A DNA stretch of 45,257 bases from Flavobacteriales bacterium. GTDB lineage: Bacteria; Bacteroidota; Bacteroidia; Flavobacteriales_D; Parvicellaceae. The position numbers and the translations under genes were made by a program. Within the stretch, counting starts at the first letter, position 1; every line of letters begins with the position of its first letter. This document shows positions 25,331 through 32,715 of the stretch, piece by piece. The notes below the pieces were generated by a model. The model saw only the letters and a program-made list of their open reading frames with translations, was not told the DNA's origin and did no database searches. The stretch is from positions 1 to 45,257 of the forward strand of contig JAHDGY010000015.1 of assembly GCA_020631555.1 (NCBI GenBank). The letters are read 5' to 3'.

Positions 25331-27352
25331 CTAATAAATGGAGAGTTTTACATTATCCACAAGAAATGACTTTTCTTCATTATTCCAAATAAAAGCCTTG
25401 ATGTGCTCTCCTTGAATATTGGCTACGGACAAGTTTTTTACCAGTTCAATTTTTTGCCATTTATCTATTTGATTAAAATACCGACTAAGTTCTGTGGATT
25501 TGTACGTGCAAAGCTCATCGTCAACGGATGAGGTAAGCACGAAGTGTAATTCTTTATTCTTTTCTCTTTGTTTGAACCACCCAGTGAAACTTACCGAGAT
25601 TTCAGCATCAATGTTGTATTTGCACGGGTCGAATTCGATCGTGAATAGAAATTCGTTTTCCCTGATTTTCCCACATGCCGTGCCACTTTGAGGATGTTCA
25701 GATGTGTAATTGGTAACCTGCGTCCAGTTCACAACATTTGTAGTGTCCTCAAATTGCGATTGTTTACTAATTATAGGACTAGAAAGCCCGTAAAAGTCTT
25801 CCAGCGACTGTGGTTGGGAATTACCCCTTCGTTCAAATATTGAAATTATGCCGTTGGTTCCAATGTTCTTGAGTTTGTTTACAATTTCCGGATACTGATC
25901 AATAACGTCGGTGCGCATCCATTCATGCTGTATTACGACGTAGTCGTAAGGCCAATTGAGTGCCTCTACAAGGTTTTCTCGTTTAGTATTCATGACGGTG
26001 TAGCCATACCTTTTCATAAATAATAGCGGAACGTTGCTCGTGTACGAGTCTATCACTAATAGCTTGGCATCTTTTGGGATTGTTTGATTCACGAAATCCA
26101 GAGTATATTGAAAATTTAATCGGGTCATTTCTCTACGGTCCCACCACCCTGTAATTTGTCTTTCAGACAATCGTTGCTTGGCCGCAACCGGAGTAAAAAA
26201 TAAAGGAATGGCGCAAGCTAGGGCCATAATTTCTTTAGCTACCCAATTGCTCGGAGACAAGCACTTTATCCCTGCCAAGGCGACCAATATAACCCAGAGA
26301 AACCATGTGTCTAAAAAGTAATAATCGTGTTCACGAAATTGAAGGCCTATCAACACCGTGTATATTGTCAAGCCGGCAAAAATTATGAGAGCCTGAAATA
26401 GAATTGGTCTAACGCCGAACCAGAAATTGCGAACTAGCCCGATTATTATTCCGGTAATCACCAGACCTAAGAACATAAGTTGATGCAGAGATAAATATAT
26501 TGCTCCCCAACGTTCTTGAACTTCGTTCCAAAGTTCGATGAACACTTCCCATGAATCTATTGGCCTTAATTGAAACAGAAATGCTGTGCCGTAGTTTTGA
26601 ATCAAAAGTTGATTGTAGCCGGAATATCCAGCAGCGGTTCCTAGTCCGACGACTAGCGCAATCAATTGACGTCTACTGTACTGTTTATTAATGACCCAAC
26701 CATAGGTTTGTTGACATGCCACTGCAATTAAGAAAATTGAAAAGGGGAGCCGTGCTAGCGCAGCAAGCGTTAGAAAAATGATGGAGAGATAAATAAACTT
26801 CAATCTTTTTTCTCGCAGAAACTTAAAGTAAAAATAGTAGCCAATCAGAGCATTGGAAATGCTCGGAATCGTTGGTAAAAAACCATTGAGGTAATGCATG
26901 TAAACGGGCGTACTTATTGCAAACAAAACCAGGACTAATGGTAACAAGTAGGAGTTTGTTGTTTCCAGAACCAGGAGGGCTAAGAATATTAGGCCGACAC
27001 ATCCGTAGATTAAAGTGTACCAACGAAAAACCTGCGGAGAGGTATTGTCCGTGGCTTTCATTATTCCGGCAATTGCAAATTCGTGGATTGGGCAATCAAC
27101 CGCTGTTATGCCTTCCTGGCAATTTTCTGGCGAGTTAGTTTGTAGGCCAGGCAGTAAGTTGTAGGTTCTCGGATGAAGTAGGTCAAATCCATTATTTAAA
27201 AAACCCATCGAAATGGCGTAGCGGTCGGATTGAGTCCAAGAATGAAAATACCTTGGAAATCCGTCCATTTGACCTTTAAAAAAGTAGCTGCTTAGTTTGC
27301 CTACAATAAGTGCAACTAGAATGATGTATAATATGTGGATGCTATGTTTCAC
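25331..27352 (-). CDS. Polytopic membrane protein, glycosyltransferase-like (GT-C type)
   Basis: A 673-residue protein with about ten hydrophobic helices over the first 390 residues and a soluble C-terminal part of about 280. The early periplasmic loop with FPRYFHSWTQSDRYAIS resembles the acidic-loop position of GT-C (ArnT/PMT-like) polyprenol-dependent transferases, but a clean catalytic Asp pair is not obvious. The C-terminal end (about 540-673) reads as a beta-sandwich. It may transfer sugars from a lipid carrier; this is inference. It is upstream of the vWA gene on the same strand and starts 80 bases from the IS3 remnant. Confidence 0.7.
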   Translation of the reverse strand: MKHSIHILYIILVALIVGKLSSYFFKGQMDGFPRYFHSWTQSDRYAISMGFLNNGFDLLHPRTYNLLPGLQTNSPENCQEGITAVDCPIHEFAIAGIMKATDNTSPQVFRWYTLIYGCVGLIFLALLVLETTNSYLLPLVLVLFAISTPVYMHYLNGFLPTIPSISNALIGYYFYFKFLREKRLKFIYLSIIFLTLAALARLPFSIFLIAVACQQTYGWVINKQYSRRQLIALVVGLGTAAGYSGYNQLLIQNYGTAFLFQLRPIDSWEVFIELWNEVQERWGAIYLSLHQLMFLGLVITGIIIGLVRNFWFGVRPILFQALIIFAGLTIYTVLIGLQFREHDYYFLDTWFLWVILVALAGIKCLSPSNWVAKEIMALACAIPLFFTPVAAKQRLSERQITGWWDRREMTRLNFQYTLDFVNQTIPKDAKLLVIDSYTSNVPLLFMKRYGYTVMNTKRENLVEALNWPYDYVVIQHEWMRTDVIDQYPEIVNKLKNIGTNGIISIFERRGNSQPQSLEDFYGLSSPIISKQSQFEDTTNVVNWTQVTNYTSEHPQSGTACGKIRENEFLFTIEFDPCKYNIDAEISVSFTGWFKQREKNKELHFVLTSSVDDELCTYKSTELSRYFNQIDKWQKIELVKNLSVANIQGEHIKAFIWNNEEKSFLVDNVKLSIY

Positions 27353-27431
27353 AACGTGTGGTTAAAGGTATCTAAAATTCGGAGGTGATTTTTAGCGGTA
27401 TTTTCTTGTTTTGGCATGCAATCGCATGAGT

Positions 27432-27560
27432 AAACGTATAGAGGTTGGAGTATTTCAATGGATTGAAACCTGGTACAATCGACAGCGAAGACATTCTGCT
27501 TTGGGAAAGCTAACTATTATCGAATTCAATAATCTAAATAATATCAAAAATGTCGCTTAA
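27432..27560 (+). pseudogene. IS3-family transposase orfB, truncated
   Basis: These are 42 codons plus the stop, homologous to the C-terminal 40 or so residues of IS3 orfB. An in-frame ATG at 27426 is accidental. The catalytic DDE core is missing, so it cannot be active. Confidence 0.75.
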
Positions 27561-27591
27561 CTAATTTGTCCACTTTTTTGTAGGAAGTCCA
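27432..27591 (+). mobile_element. IS3-family element, 3' remnant, second copy
   Basis: The frame ending at TAA 27558-27560 gives the same transposase tail as at the window start (WIETWYNRQRRHSALGKL). It is followed by the same terminal repeat, ending GTCCA rather than GTACA. Homology to the first copy begins near 27441; the 5' part of the element is absent here, so this is a truncated relic between two minus-strand operons. Confidence 0.8.
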
Positions 27592-27672
27592 GTTTTTATT
27601 TGTTGGTTTTGAAGCACCTTTTTTACCGTCCAAGTCCAAAGTAGGTAGGCGCTATTGAGAAAACGAACTGGT

Positions 27673-28362
27673 CTAGCTGTCGCGATCTAGTTCACCAATT
27701 CCTTCATCCATGAAGTTCCCGTTTTGTTCATCTTCGAAATAATGGACTCGTATTTGGGCGGTATCACGCAAAAAATCGATTTTACCAATTTCAAATCGAC
27801 TAATTACAAGTCCGGTACGTTCTTCCAAATCTGCTTTTAGCTCATTGTGCTTATCAGGTTTTATCAAATCAATTTTTTCATACACAATTAGCTTAACCGA
27901 CTCATGCCGAATGAACCAAATTTTTTCCAATCCATATGTGATGGCCACACACACCAGATTAGCAAACAGTATTTCAGCAATTGAAACTCCTTTCTTGGCA
28001 AGAGCATTGATCACTGACAGACCTATTACCATGAATAGGTAGGTCATTTCCTTTATTGGAATTGGATTGGTCCGATACCTAATTATTCCAAAAATTGCGA
28101 ATAATCCGAGCGCCATTCCCGTGTCCAAGTTCTTTCCTTTCAAAATGAAACACAACACAAAAATGATAATGCTCAGCATGAAGAAAGAAAACAGATAATC
28201 TTTTCTTTTAGAGATTGGGTAGTAAATTCCACGGACGATGATAAACGTGAAAAAGAAATTAATACCTAGCTTAAAAAGCAGCTTTAGAAAATCGTCTTCA
28301 TAAAGTTCGATTCCCAGAAATTCAATTTGTGCTATGGAGTTTATTGACAACAGTGATCCCAT
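27673..28362 (-). CDS. DUF4956 membrane protein
   Basis: A 229-residue protein with about four membrane helices in the first 140 residues, the conserved GLFAIFGIIRYRTNPIPIKEMTYLF block, and a cytoplasmic C-terminal domain of about 75 residues. This is the DUF4956 pattern. The gene starts two bases after the VTC-domain gene, and this pairing is seen in other bacteria, so the two products probably act together, perhaps with DUF4956 as the membrane part of a polyphosphate-related complex. That role is inference; the molecular function of DUF4956 is unknown to me. Confidence 0.85.
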   Translation of the reverse strand: MGSLLSINSIAQIEFLGIELYEDDFLKLLFKLGINFFFTFIIVRGIYYPISKRKDYLFSFFMLSIIIFVLCFILKGKNLDTGMALGLFAIFGIIRYRTNPIPIKEMTYLFMVIGLSVINALAKKGVSIAEILFANLVCVAITYGLEKIWFIRHESVKLIVYEKIDLIKPDKHNELKADLEERTGLVISRFEIGKIDFLRDTAQIRVHYFEDEQNGNFMDEGIGELDRDS

Positions 28363-28364
28363 GC

Positions 28365-29057
28365 TTAAATGTCGTTAACCTTTTTCAATTTCATTAAAGT
28401 CTCCTTAAAATTATTGTATTTTAAATGAGGATAGAGCGCTGTTGTCCCAGCGCAATACTTGCTAATTCTACTTGGTCTAATCCTCGATTCGCGAAGCATT
28501 TGAATCAAGGTAGATTTTCGATTTTGCTTTGCTTGTTTCACCTCAATTATGCAAATATTTGGATAGTTGGCCTTTTTGTCTTTATGCTCGAACTTCAGAT
28601 TCTGATCAATTGTAACACGTTCTTTGGCAATCTGGTCAACCAAAGTTATTCGAGAGAAACTGTTCCAAAGTTTGTTCTCCAAAGAAATAGTCTTTCCTAA
28701 AGCGGCATTGACAAATTGAGTGGATGCTTCACTTAGGGGATATTCGAAATCATCGATCTGAACACGTGATTTAATTGTCCGACCTTTGTACTTGTGCTTA
28801 ATCTCGAGGAAAGAAAGTTCGGATTGCACGTATTTTCTAATTCTGACCTTAAAGCGGTTTAATTTGCCGTTGTGATGATTTAAGTAGAATTGAAATTCCG
28901 GGGTGTCAAAATACAGGGTTTGGTAATCAGAAATTTTGTTTCTCTTCAAGCTTAATGCCGTGTATTGCGCATTTACCTTTGGAAGTATTTCATCCAACAC
29001 CTTCACGGGGGCTATAAATTTGGTGTCTGTTCTATCCAGCAAGCGCACCGAATCCAT
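28365..29057 (-). CDS. VTC-domain polyphosphate polymerase-like protein
   Basis: At least 230 residues of the VTC/CYTH-like tunnel fold. MDSVRLLDRTDTKF, QTLYFDTPEFQFY, RFKVRIRKY, LEIKHKYKGRTIKSR and CIIEVKQAK supply the basic and acidic tunnel residues expected of polyphosphate polymerases. It probably makes polyphosphate from nucleotide triphosphates. The first ATG gives the start used here, but the frame continues open for 25 codons upstream (reading ILSKFTPISIEEMDSV) and this part resembles the usual family N-terminus. No ATG, GTG or TTG is present there, so the true start may be a rare codon (see findings). Confidence 0.85.
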   Translation of the reverse strand: MDSVRLLDRTDTKFIAPVKVLDEILPKVNAQYTALSLKRNKISDYQTLYFDTPEFQFYLNHHNGKLNRFKVRIRKYVQSELSFLEIKHKYKGRTIKSRVQIDDFEYPLSEASTQFVNAALGKTISLENKLWNSFSRITLVDQIAKERVTIDQNLKFEHKDKKANYPNICIIEVKQAKQNRKSTLIQMLRESRIRPSRISKYCAGTTALYPHLKYNNFKETLMKLKKVNDI

Positions 29058-29137
29058 TTCTTCAATTGATATTGGAGTGAATTTAGAGAGTATTTCGATG
29101 ATGTTGTTCAGGTTATTAGCTGATTATACAAGCCTAT

Positions 29138-29145
29138 CAAAGGTA
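29138..29145 (-). promoter_or_regulatory. -7 element of the VTC-DUF4956 operon
   Basis: TACCTTTG on the minus strand fits TAnnTTTG. It lies about 80 bases before the first ATG of the VTC gene and diverges from the pdhA promoter. A TTG at the -33 position is not seen. Confidence 0.4.
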
Positions 29146-29203
29146 AAAAAAAACGAATTCTTAAGTTAGGCCCTGATTTTATGTAAATCTAAATCGGCAA
29201 CAC

Positions 29204-29233
29204 TTGCTGGCAGTTTAGAATGATATATATTTG
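29204..29233 (+). promoter_or_regulatory. Promoter of pdhA
   Basis: TTG (29204-29206) and TATATTTG (29226-29233) are 19 bases apart, a strong Bacteroidota match. Transcription near 29239 gives a leader of about 18 bases to ATG 29257. This argues against an in-frame GTG at 29233, which overlaps the -7 element. Confidence 0.65.
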
Positions 29234-29256
29234 TGATCGGACAAATAAACAGTGTA

Positions 29257-30321
29257 ATGGCTACGAAAACAGTTAGCAAACCAGCTAAAAAGAAGACCAC
29301 GGTGAAGAAGTCAAATGGCGTAGCAAAGCCAGAGTTTTCTAAGGAGCAGTACCTGAAATGGTACGAAGATATGTTGGTGATGAGAAAGATAGAGGAAAAG
29401 GCAGGGCAACTCTATATTCAACAGAAATTTGGCGGGTTTTGCCACTTGTACATTGGACAGGAGGCTGTCGTTGCTGGAACAATGTCGGCCTGTGAGCCAG
29501 GAGACAAGCATATAACAGCTTATCGAGACCACGCGCATCCGATTGGTTTGGGCATTCATCCAAAATATATGATGGCCGAGCTTTACGGTAAAACGACTGG
29601 AATGTCGAAAGGTAAAGGCGGTTCGATGCACATGTTTCACAAGGACGTTAATCTAATGGGAGGGCACGGAATTGTTGGTGCACAAATCCCAATGGGTGCT
29701 GGAATTGCTTTTGCTGAAAAATATAACGAGACTGGCAATGTTTGTTTTTGTTCGTTTGGCGATGGCGCTGCGCGACAAGGAGCTTTGCACGAGACGTTCA
29801 ATATGGCCATGATGTGGAGCCTTCCGGTTGTTTTCATTATTGAGAACAACAATTACGCGATGGGTACTTCGATTGCTAGAACAACCAATGTTGAAGACCT
29901 TGCGGATATTGGTAAATCGTACCATATGAAATCCGAAACTGTAGACGGTATGTCTGTTGAAGCGGTTCATCACGCAATTGCTGATGCCGCTGAATATTGT
30001 AGAAAGGGCAAAGGACCAGTGCTTTTGAATATCGAAACTTATCGTTATAAAGGACACTCAATGTCTGATCCTCAGAAGTATAGAACAAAGGAAGAAGTAG
30101 AGCAATATAAAGCTGTTGATCCAATTCAGCAGGTTTTAAATACGATCAAAGAGAACAAGTTTGCAACTGATGCAGCTGTCAAAAAGATTCAAGATAAGGC
30201 TAAAGGAATAGTAGAAGAGTCGGTGAAATTTGCCGAAGAGTCTCCGCTTCCGAATAGAGAAGAGCTTTACGAGGACGTGTATAAACAAGAAGATTACCCA
30301 TTTGTACGGGAATACAAATAA
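29257..30321 (+). CDS. pdhA: Pyruvate dehydrogenase E1 component, alpha subunit
   Basis: The 354-residue TPP-dependent E1 alpha subunit decarboxylates pyruvate. The TPP/Mg motif is FGDGAARQGALHETFNMA...ENNNYAMGTS. The phosphorylation-loop region RYKGHSMSDPQKYR and the early QEAVVAGTM are typical of E1 alpha. The N-terminus is Lys/Thr-rich. The E2 gene follows after 19 bases, but E1 beta is not in this window, as in other Bacteroidota where pdhA-pdhC are paired and pdhB is elsewhere. It needs TPP, the product of ThiL. Confidence 0.95.
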   Translation: MATKTVSKPAKKKTTVKKSNGVAKPEFSKEQYLKWYEDMLVMRKIEEKAGQLYIQQKFGGFCHLYIGQEAVVAGTMSACEPGDKHITAYRDHAHPIGLGIHPKYMMAELYGKTTGMSKGKGGSMHMFHKDVNLMGGHGIVGAQIPMGAGIAFAEKYNETGNVCFCSFGDGAARQGALHETFNMAMMWSLPVVFIIENNNYAMGTSIARTTNVEDLADIGKSYHMKSETVDGMSVEAVHHAIADAAEYCRKGKGPVLLNIETYRYKGHSMSDPQKYRTKEEVEQYKAVDPIQQVLNTIKENKFATDAAVKKIQDKAKGIVEESVKFAEESPLPNREELYEDVYKQEDYPFVREYK

Positions 30322-30340
30322 CAAACTAAGTTTTAGGTAA

Positions 30341-31588
30341 ATGGCGGAAATTGTAAGAATGCCAAAGCTAAGCGACACCATGACTGAAGGAGTGGTGGCT
30401 GAATGGCACAAGAATGTTGGGGACCAAGTAGAGGCTGGAGAATTGTTAGCTGAAATCGAAACGGATAAGGCAACAATGGAGTTCGAATCCTTTAACGATG
30501 GCGTGTTGTTGTATATTGGAGTAGAAAAGGGAAAGGCTGCGCCGGTAAATGATGTTCTGGCAATAATCGGAGAGAGCGGCGAAGACGTAGATGGTTTGTT
30601 AAAATCAGATACAGGAGTCGCATCCGAAGAGGTTAAGAAAGAGGCTGAACCAGCTCCAACGCCTGCGCCTGTAGCAGAGCCTGTGAAGGCGGAACCCGTA
30701 GTGGCAGAAACGCCGATTCCAGCAGTTGTAAAGCCTTCAAATGGTAGGTTAAAAGCTTCGCCGTTGGCTAAGAAATTGGCTGAAGAGAAGGGAATTAGTT
30801 TGAGCATGGTTCAGGGTTCAGGCGATGGAGGAAGAGTCATCAAGCGCGACGTTGATAACTTTCAAGCTGCACCAGCTGCGGTTTCTACAGCCGTTAATGG
30901 TCAAGAAAGCTACCGAGAAGAAAGTGTTTCGCAAATGAGAAAAGTTATTGCGCAGCGACTAGCTGAAAGTAAATTCTCGGCACCGCATTTCTACCTTACT
31001 GTAGAAATTGACATGGACAATGCGATTGCCGCTAGAAAGTCTATTAATGAGGCGATAGCGCCTTCAAAAGTTTCTTTCAACGACTTTGTGATTAAGGCAT
31101 GCGCGGTTGCGTTAAAAAAACACCCGCAAGTGAATGCGTCTTGGTTGGGCGACAAGATCCGCTACAATGATCATGTTCACATTGGGGTTGCGGTTGCAGT
31201 TCCTGACGGATTATTGGTTCCGGTAGTTCGATTTGCAGATGGAAAAACATTGTCAGGTATTTCTTCGGAAGTAAGAGATCTTGCAGGCAAAGCCAAAGAC
31301 AAAAAATTACAACCTCAGGACTGGGAGGGTAATACGTTTACCATTTCTAACTTGGGGATGTTCGGAATAGAAGAGTTTACTGCAATCATAAACCCGCCAG
31401 ACGCTTGTATTTTGGCAGTTGGTGGAATTATTGAAAAGCCTGTCGTAAAAGACGGCCAAATCGTTCCAGGAAACAGGATGAAAGTAACCCTTTCATGCGA
31501 TCACAGGGTAGTAGACGGAGCTGTTGGTTCTGCTTTCTTAAATACGCTTAAGGCGACTCTAGAAAATCCAATTTTGATTCTGGCTTAA
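30341..31588 (+). CDS. Dihydrolipoamide acetyltransferase, pyruvate dehydrogenase E2
   Basis: The 415-residue E2 core subunit accepts the acetyl group from E1 and passes it to CoA. The lipoyl domain (residues 1-78) has the modified Lys43 in EIETDKATMEF. An Ala/Pro/Glu-rich linker follows, then a peripheral subunit-binding domain (about 136-174, RLKASPLAKKLAEE...GDGGRVIKRDV). The catalytic domain (about 185-415) ends with the CDHRVVDGAVG active-site histidine motif. It has only one lipoyl domain. The gene is co-transcribed with pdhA and followed by a weak terminator. The link to pyruvate rather than another 2-oxo acid rests on pairing with pdhA. Confidence 0.94.
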   Translation: MAEIVRMPKLSDTMTEGVVAEWHKNVGDQVEAGELLAEIETDKATMEFESFNDGVLLYIGVEKGKAAPVNDVLAIIGESGEDVDGLLKSDTGVASEEVKKEAEPAPTPAPVAEPVKAEPVVAETPIPAVVKPSNGRLKASPLAKKLAEEKGISLSMVQGSGDGGRVIKRDVDNFQAAPAAVSTAVNGQESYREESVSQMRKVIAQRLAESKFSAPHFYLTVEIDMDNAIAARKSINEAIAPSKVSFNDFVIKACAVALKKHPQVNASWLGDKIRYNDHVHIGVAVAVPDGLLVPVVRFADGKTLSGISSEVRDLAGKAKDKKLQPQDWEGNTFTISNLGMFGIEEFTAIINPPDACILAVGGIIEKPVVKDGQIVPGNRMKVTLSCDHRVVDGAVGSAFLNTLKATLENPILILA

Positions 31589-31627
31589 GTAAGAAAGAAG
31601 CACCGATCATAACAAATGAAATTTTTG

Positions 31628-31661
31628 AAGCGGATTTCGCATTAGCGGGGTTCGCTTTTTT
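31628..31661 (+). terminator. Probable terminator after the E2 gene
   Basis: AAGCGGA (31628-31634) pairs with TTCGCTT (31651-31657), seven base pairs with one G-U, followed by six T residues. The loop is long at about 16 bases, so the structure is moderate. Confidence 0.5.
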
Positions 31662-31748
31662 GTTTCTGCCAATCAGCAATTTGCGAAAGTGCCCAGATAA
31701 AGGTAGAAGGTCCACTGCCGAGTATATGCAACGGTTGCTATTTCCAGC

Positions 31749-32570
31749 CTACTGTGTGTTATATCTATCCTGCATCTGTTCTTGACCTTTTGGAGCATAA
31801 ACGGGCGGACAATCCATATTTCGTTTGGACCGAAGCCAAGCGAATCGAATACTGAATATTATTGGCAAATAACGACTGTTGAAAAAATAAGTAGAAGGGT
31901 TGAAAGTATCCCATTCGTAAACTGTAAGAATCGGTACCTCGATGGTTGGAATCATAAACCACTTGCTAGACAGTTTAAAACCATAACCAATCCGGTAGTG
32001 TAACTGTGTAATAATTGGTTTCCTTTCCGTAAGTGTTTCGCCCAATGCAGGATTTCCGTACTCCATGTTTGAGGTAAACGCGTAATCTGCGTTAACACCA
32101 ATACTGTTTTGCAAAAACGAGAAATTCGTGAGTTGCCAAACATTATTGACATTAAAATTCAGCAGGGCGTAATGGTCCGTGAACTTGCCTTCCCCATTGC
32201 CGAAAGATCCCGTCATTGCTTCCTTTCCTTTCAGGATTTTATAGGCAACGCTGTAGTCCATATAATTTAGAAACCTGCCTGCTCCAAACAAAAAATGATA
32301 GGCTCCGAATTCAAAGTACCCACTAATTCTACCCTTGGGTTCCAATTCAACTTTTTCCGCTGTTGAACCAATTTGCTTTTCATGGGCTCTAGTAATGTGA
32401 TGCGTGATTCCTGGCGCAAAATGAAATCCCCAATTGTGCCACGTTTTGTTAAACTCCACCAGCGGCCACTTTTGACGCCCCATAGCAGGACGACCTTGCG
32501 ATTGTACTTCAGCAAATGCACAGCACAATAAAACAGCGATCAATAATTTAATCTTCTTTCCAACGATCAT
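31749..32570 (-). CDS. Putative outer-membrane beta-barrel protein
   Basis: A 273-residue protein with an N-terminal signal peptide (KIKLLIAVLLCCAFAEVQSQ). The rest alternates aromatic and polar residues (NWGFHFAPGITHHI, GYFEFGAYHFLFGAGRF, YALLNFNVNNVW, FMIPTIEVPI), ending with a strand of aromatic character (PIIFSIRFAWL) and a short polar tail. This is typical of a small porin-like or Omp barrel. No specific family was recognised. It is the third gene of a minus-strand set with kynU and the 55-residue membrane protein; its start overlaps the end of the latter by 23 bases. Confidence 0.75.
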   Translation of the reverse strand: MIVGKKIKLLIAVLLCCAFAEVQSQGRPAMGRQKWPLVEFNKTWHNWGFHFAPGITHHITRAHEKQIGSTAEKVELEPKGRISGYFEFGAYHFLFGAGRFLNYMDYSVAYKILKGKEAMTGSFGNGEGKFTDHYALLNFNVNNVWQLTNFSFLQNSIGVNADYAFTSNMEYGNPALGETLTERKPIITQLHYRIGYGFKLSSKWFMIPTIEVPILTVYEWDTFNPSTYFFNSRYLPIIFSIRFAWLRSKRNMDCPPVYAPKGQEQMQDRYNTQ

Positions 32571-32715
32571 AGTTGTTACTAAAAAATGAACTCCTCTTCG
32601 GCCTTTTTTTGGACTTTCGAGCTAAAACTCTCCAAACCACATAGCCGAAAACCAATATCATAAAAGGTATCGTGAAGAGCCGCCCCATTTCAATCAATGC
32701 TCTGTGATCCATCAT
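32548..32715 (-). CDS. 55-residue single-span membrane protein coupled to kynU
   Basis: This is a short gene recognised by reading the gap after kynU. Its ATG overlaps the kynU TGA by one base (TGATG), a classical coupling junction. The product begins MMDHRALIEMGRLFTI. One hydrophobic helix follows (about residues 13-30, FTIPFMILVFGYVVWRV), and then a strongly basic tail (ARKSKKRPKRSS) and a polar end. By the positive-inside rule the tail is cytoplasmic. The stop lies 23 bases inside the next gene in a different frame. No homologue was recognised. Good overlap geometry and a coherent helix-plus-basic-tail design support a real gene. Confidence 0.65.
   Translation of the reverse strand: MMDHRALIEMGRLFTIPFMILVFGYVVWRVLARKSKKRPKRSSFFSNNYDRWKED

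Larger units (their letters stand above)
27353..27672. other. Intergenic region with an IS3 remnant
   Basis: 320 bases with no intact gene. It consists of a short upstream stretch (27353-27431), the IS3-family end (27432-27591), and about 80 bases to the stop of the DUF4956 gene in which nothing recognisable is seen. Confidence 0.6.

Noticed and set aside
30136-30807. 223-codon minus-strand open frame across pdhA and the E2 gene
   Set aside because: It is an antisense shadow of the Ala/Pro/Glu-rich E2 linker and shows no protein family features.
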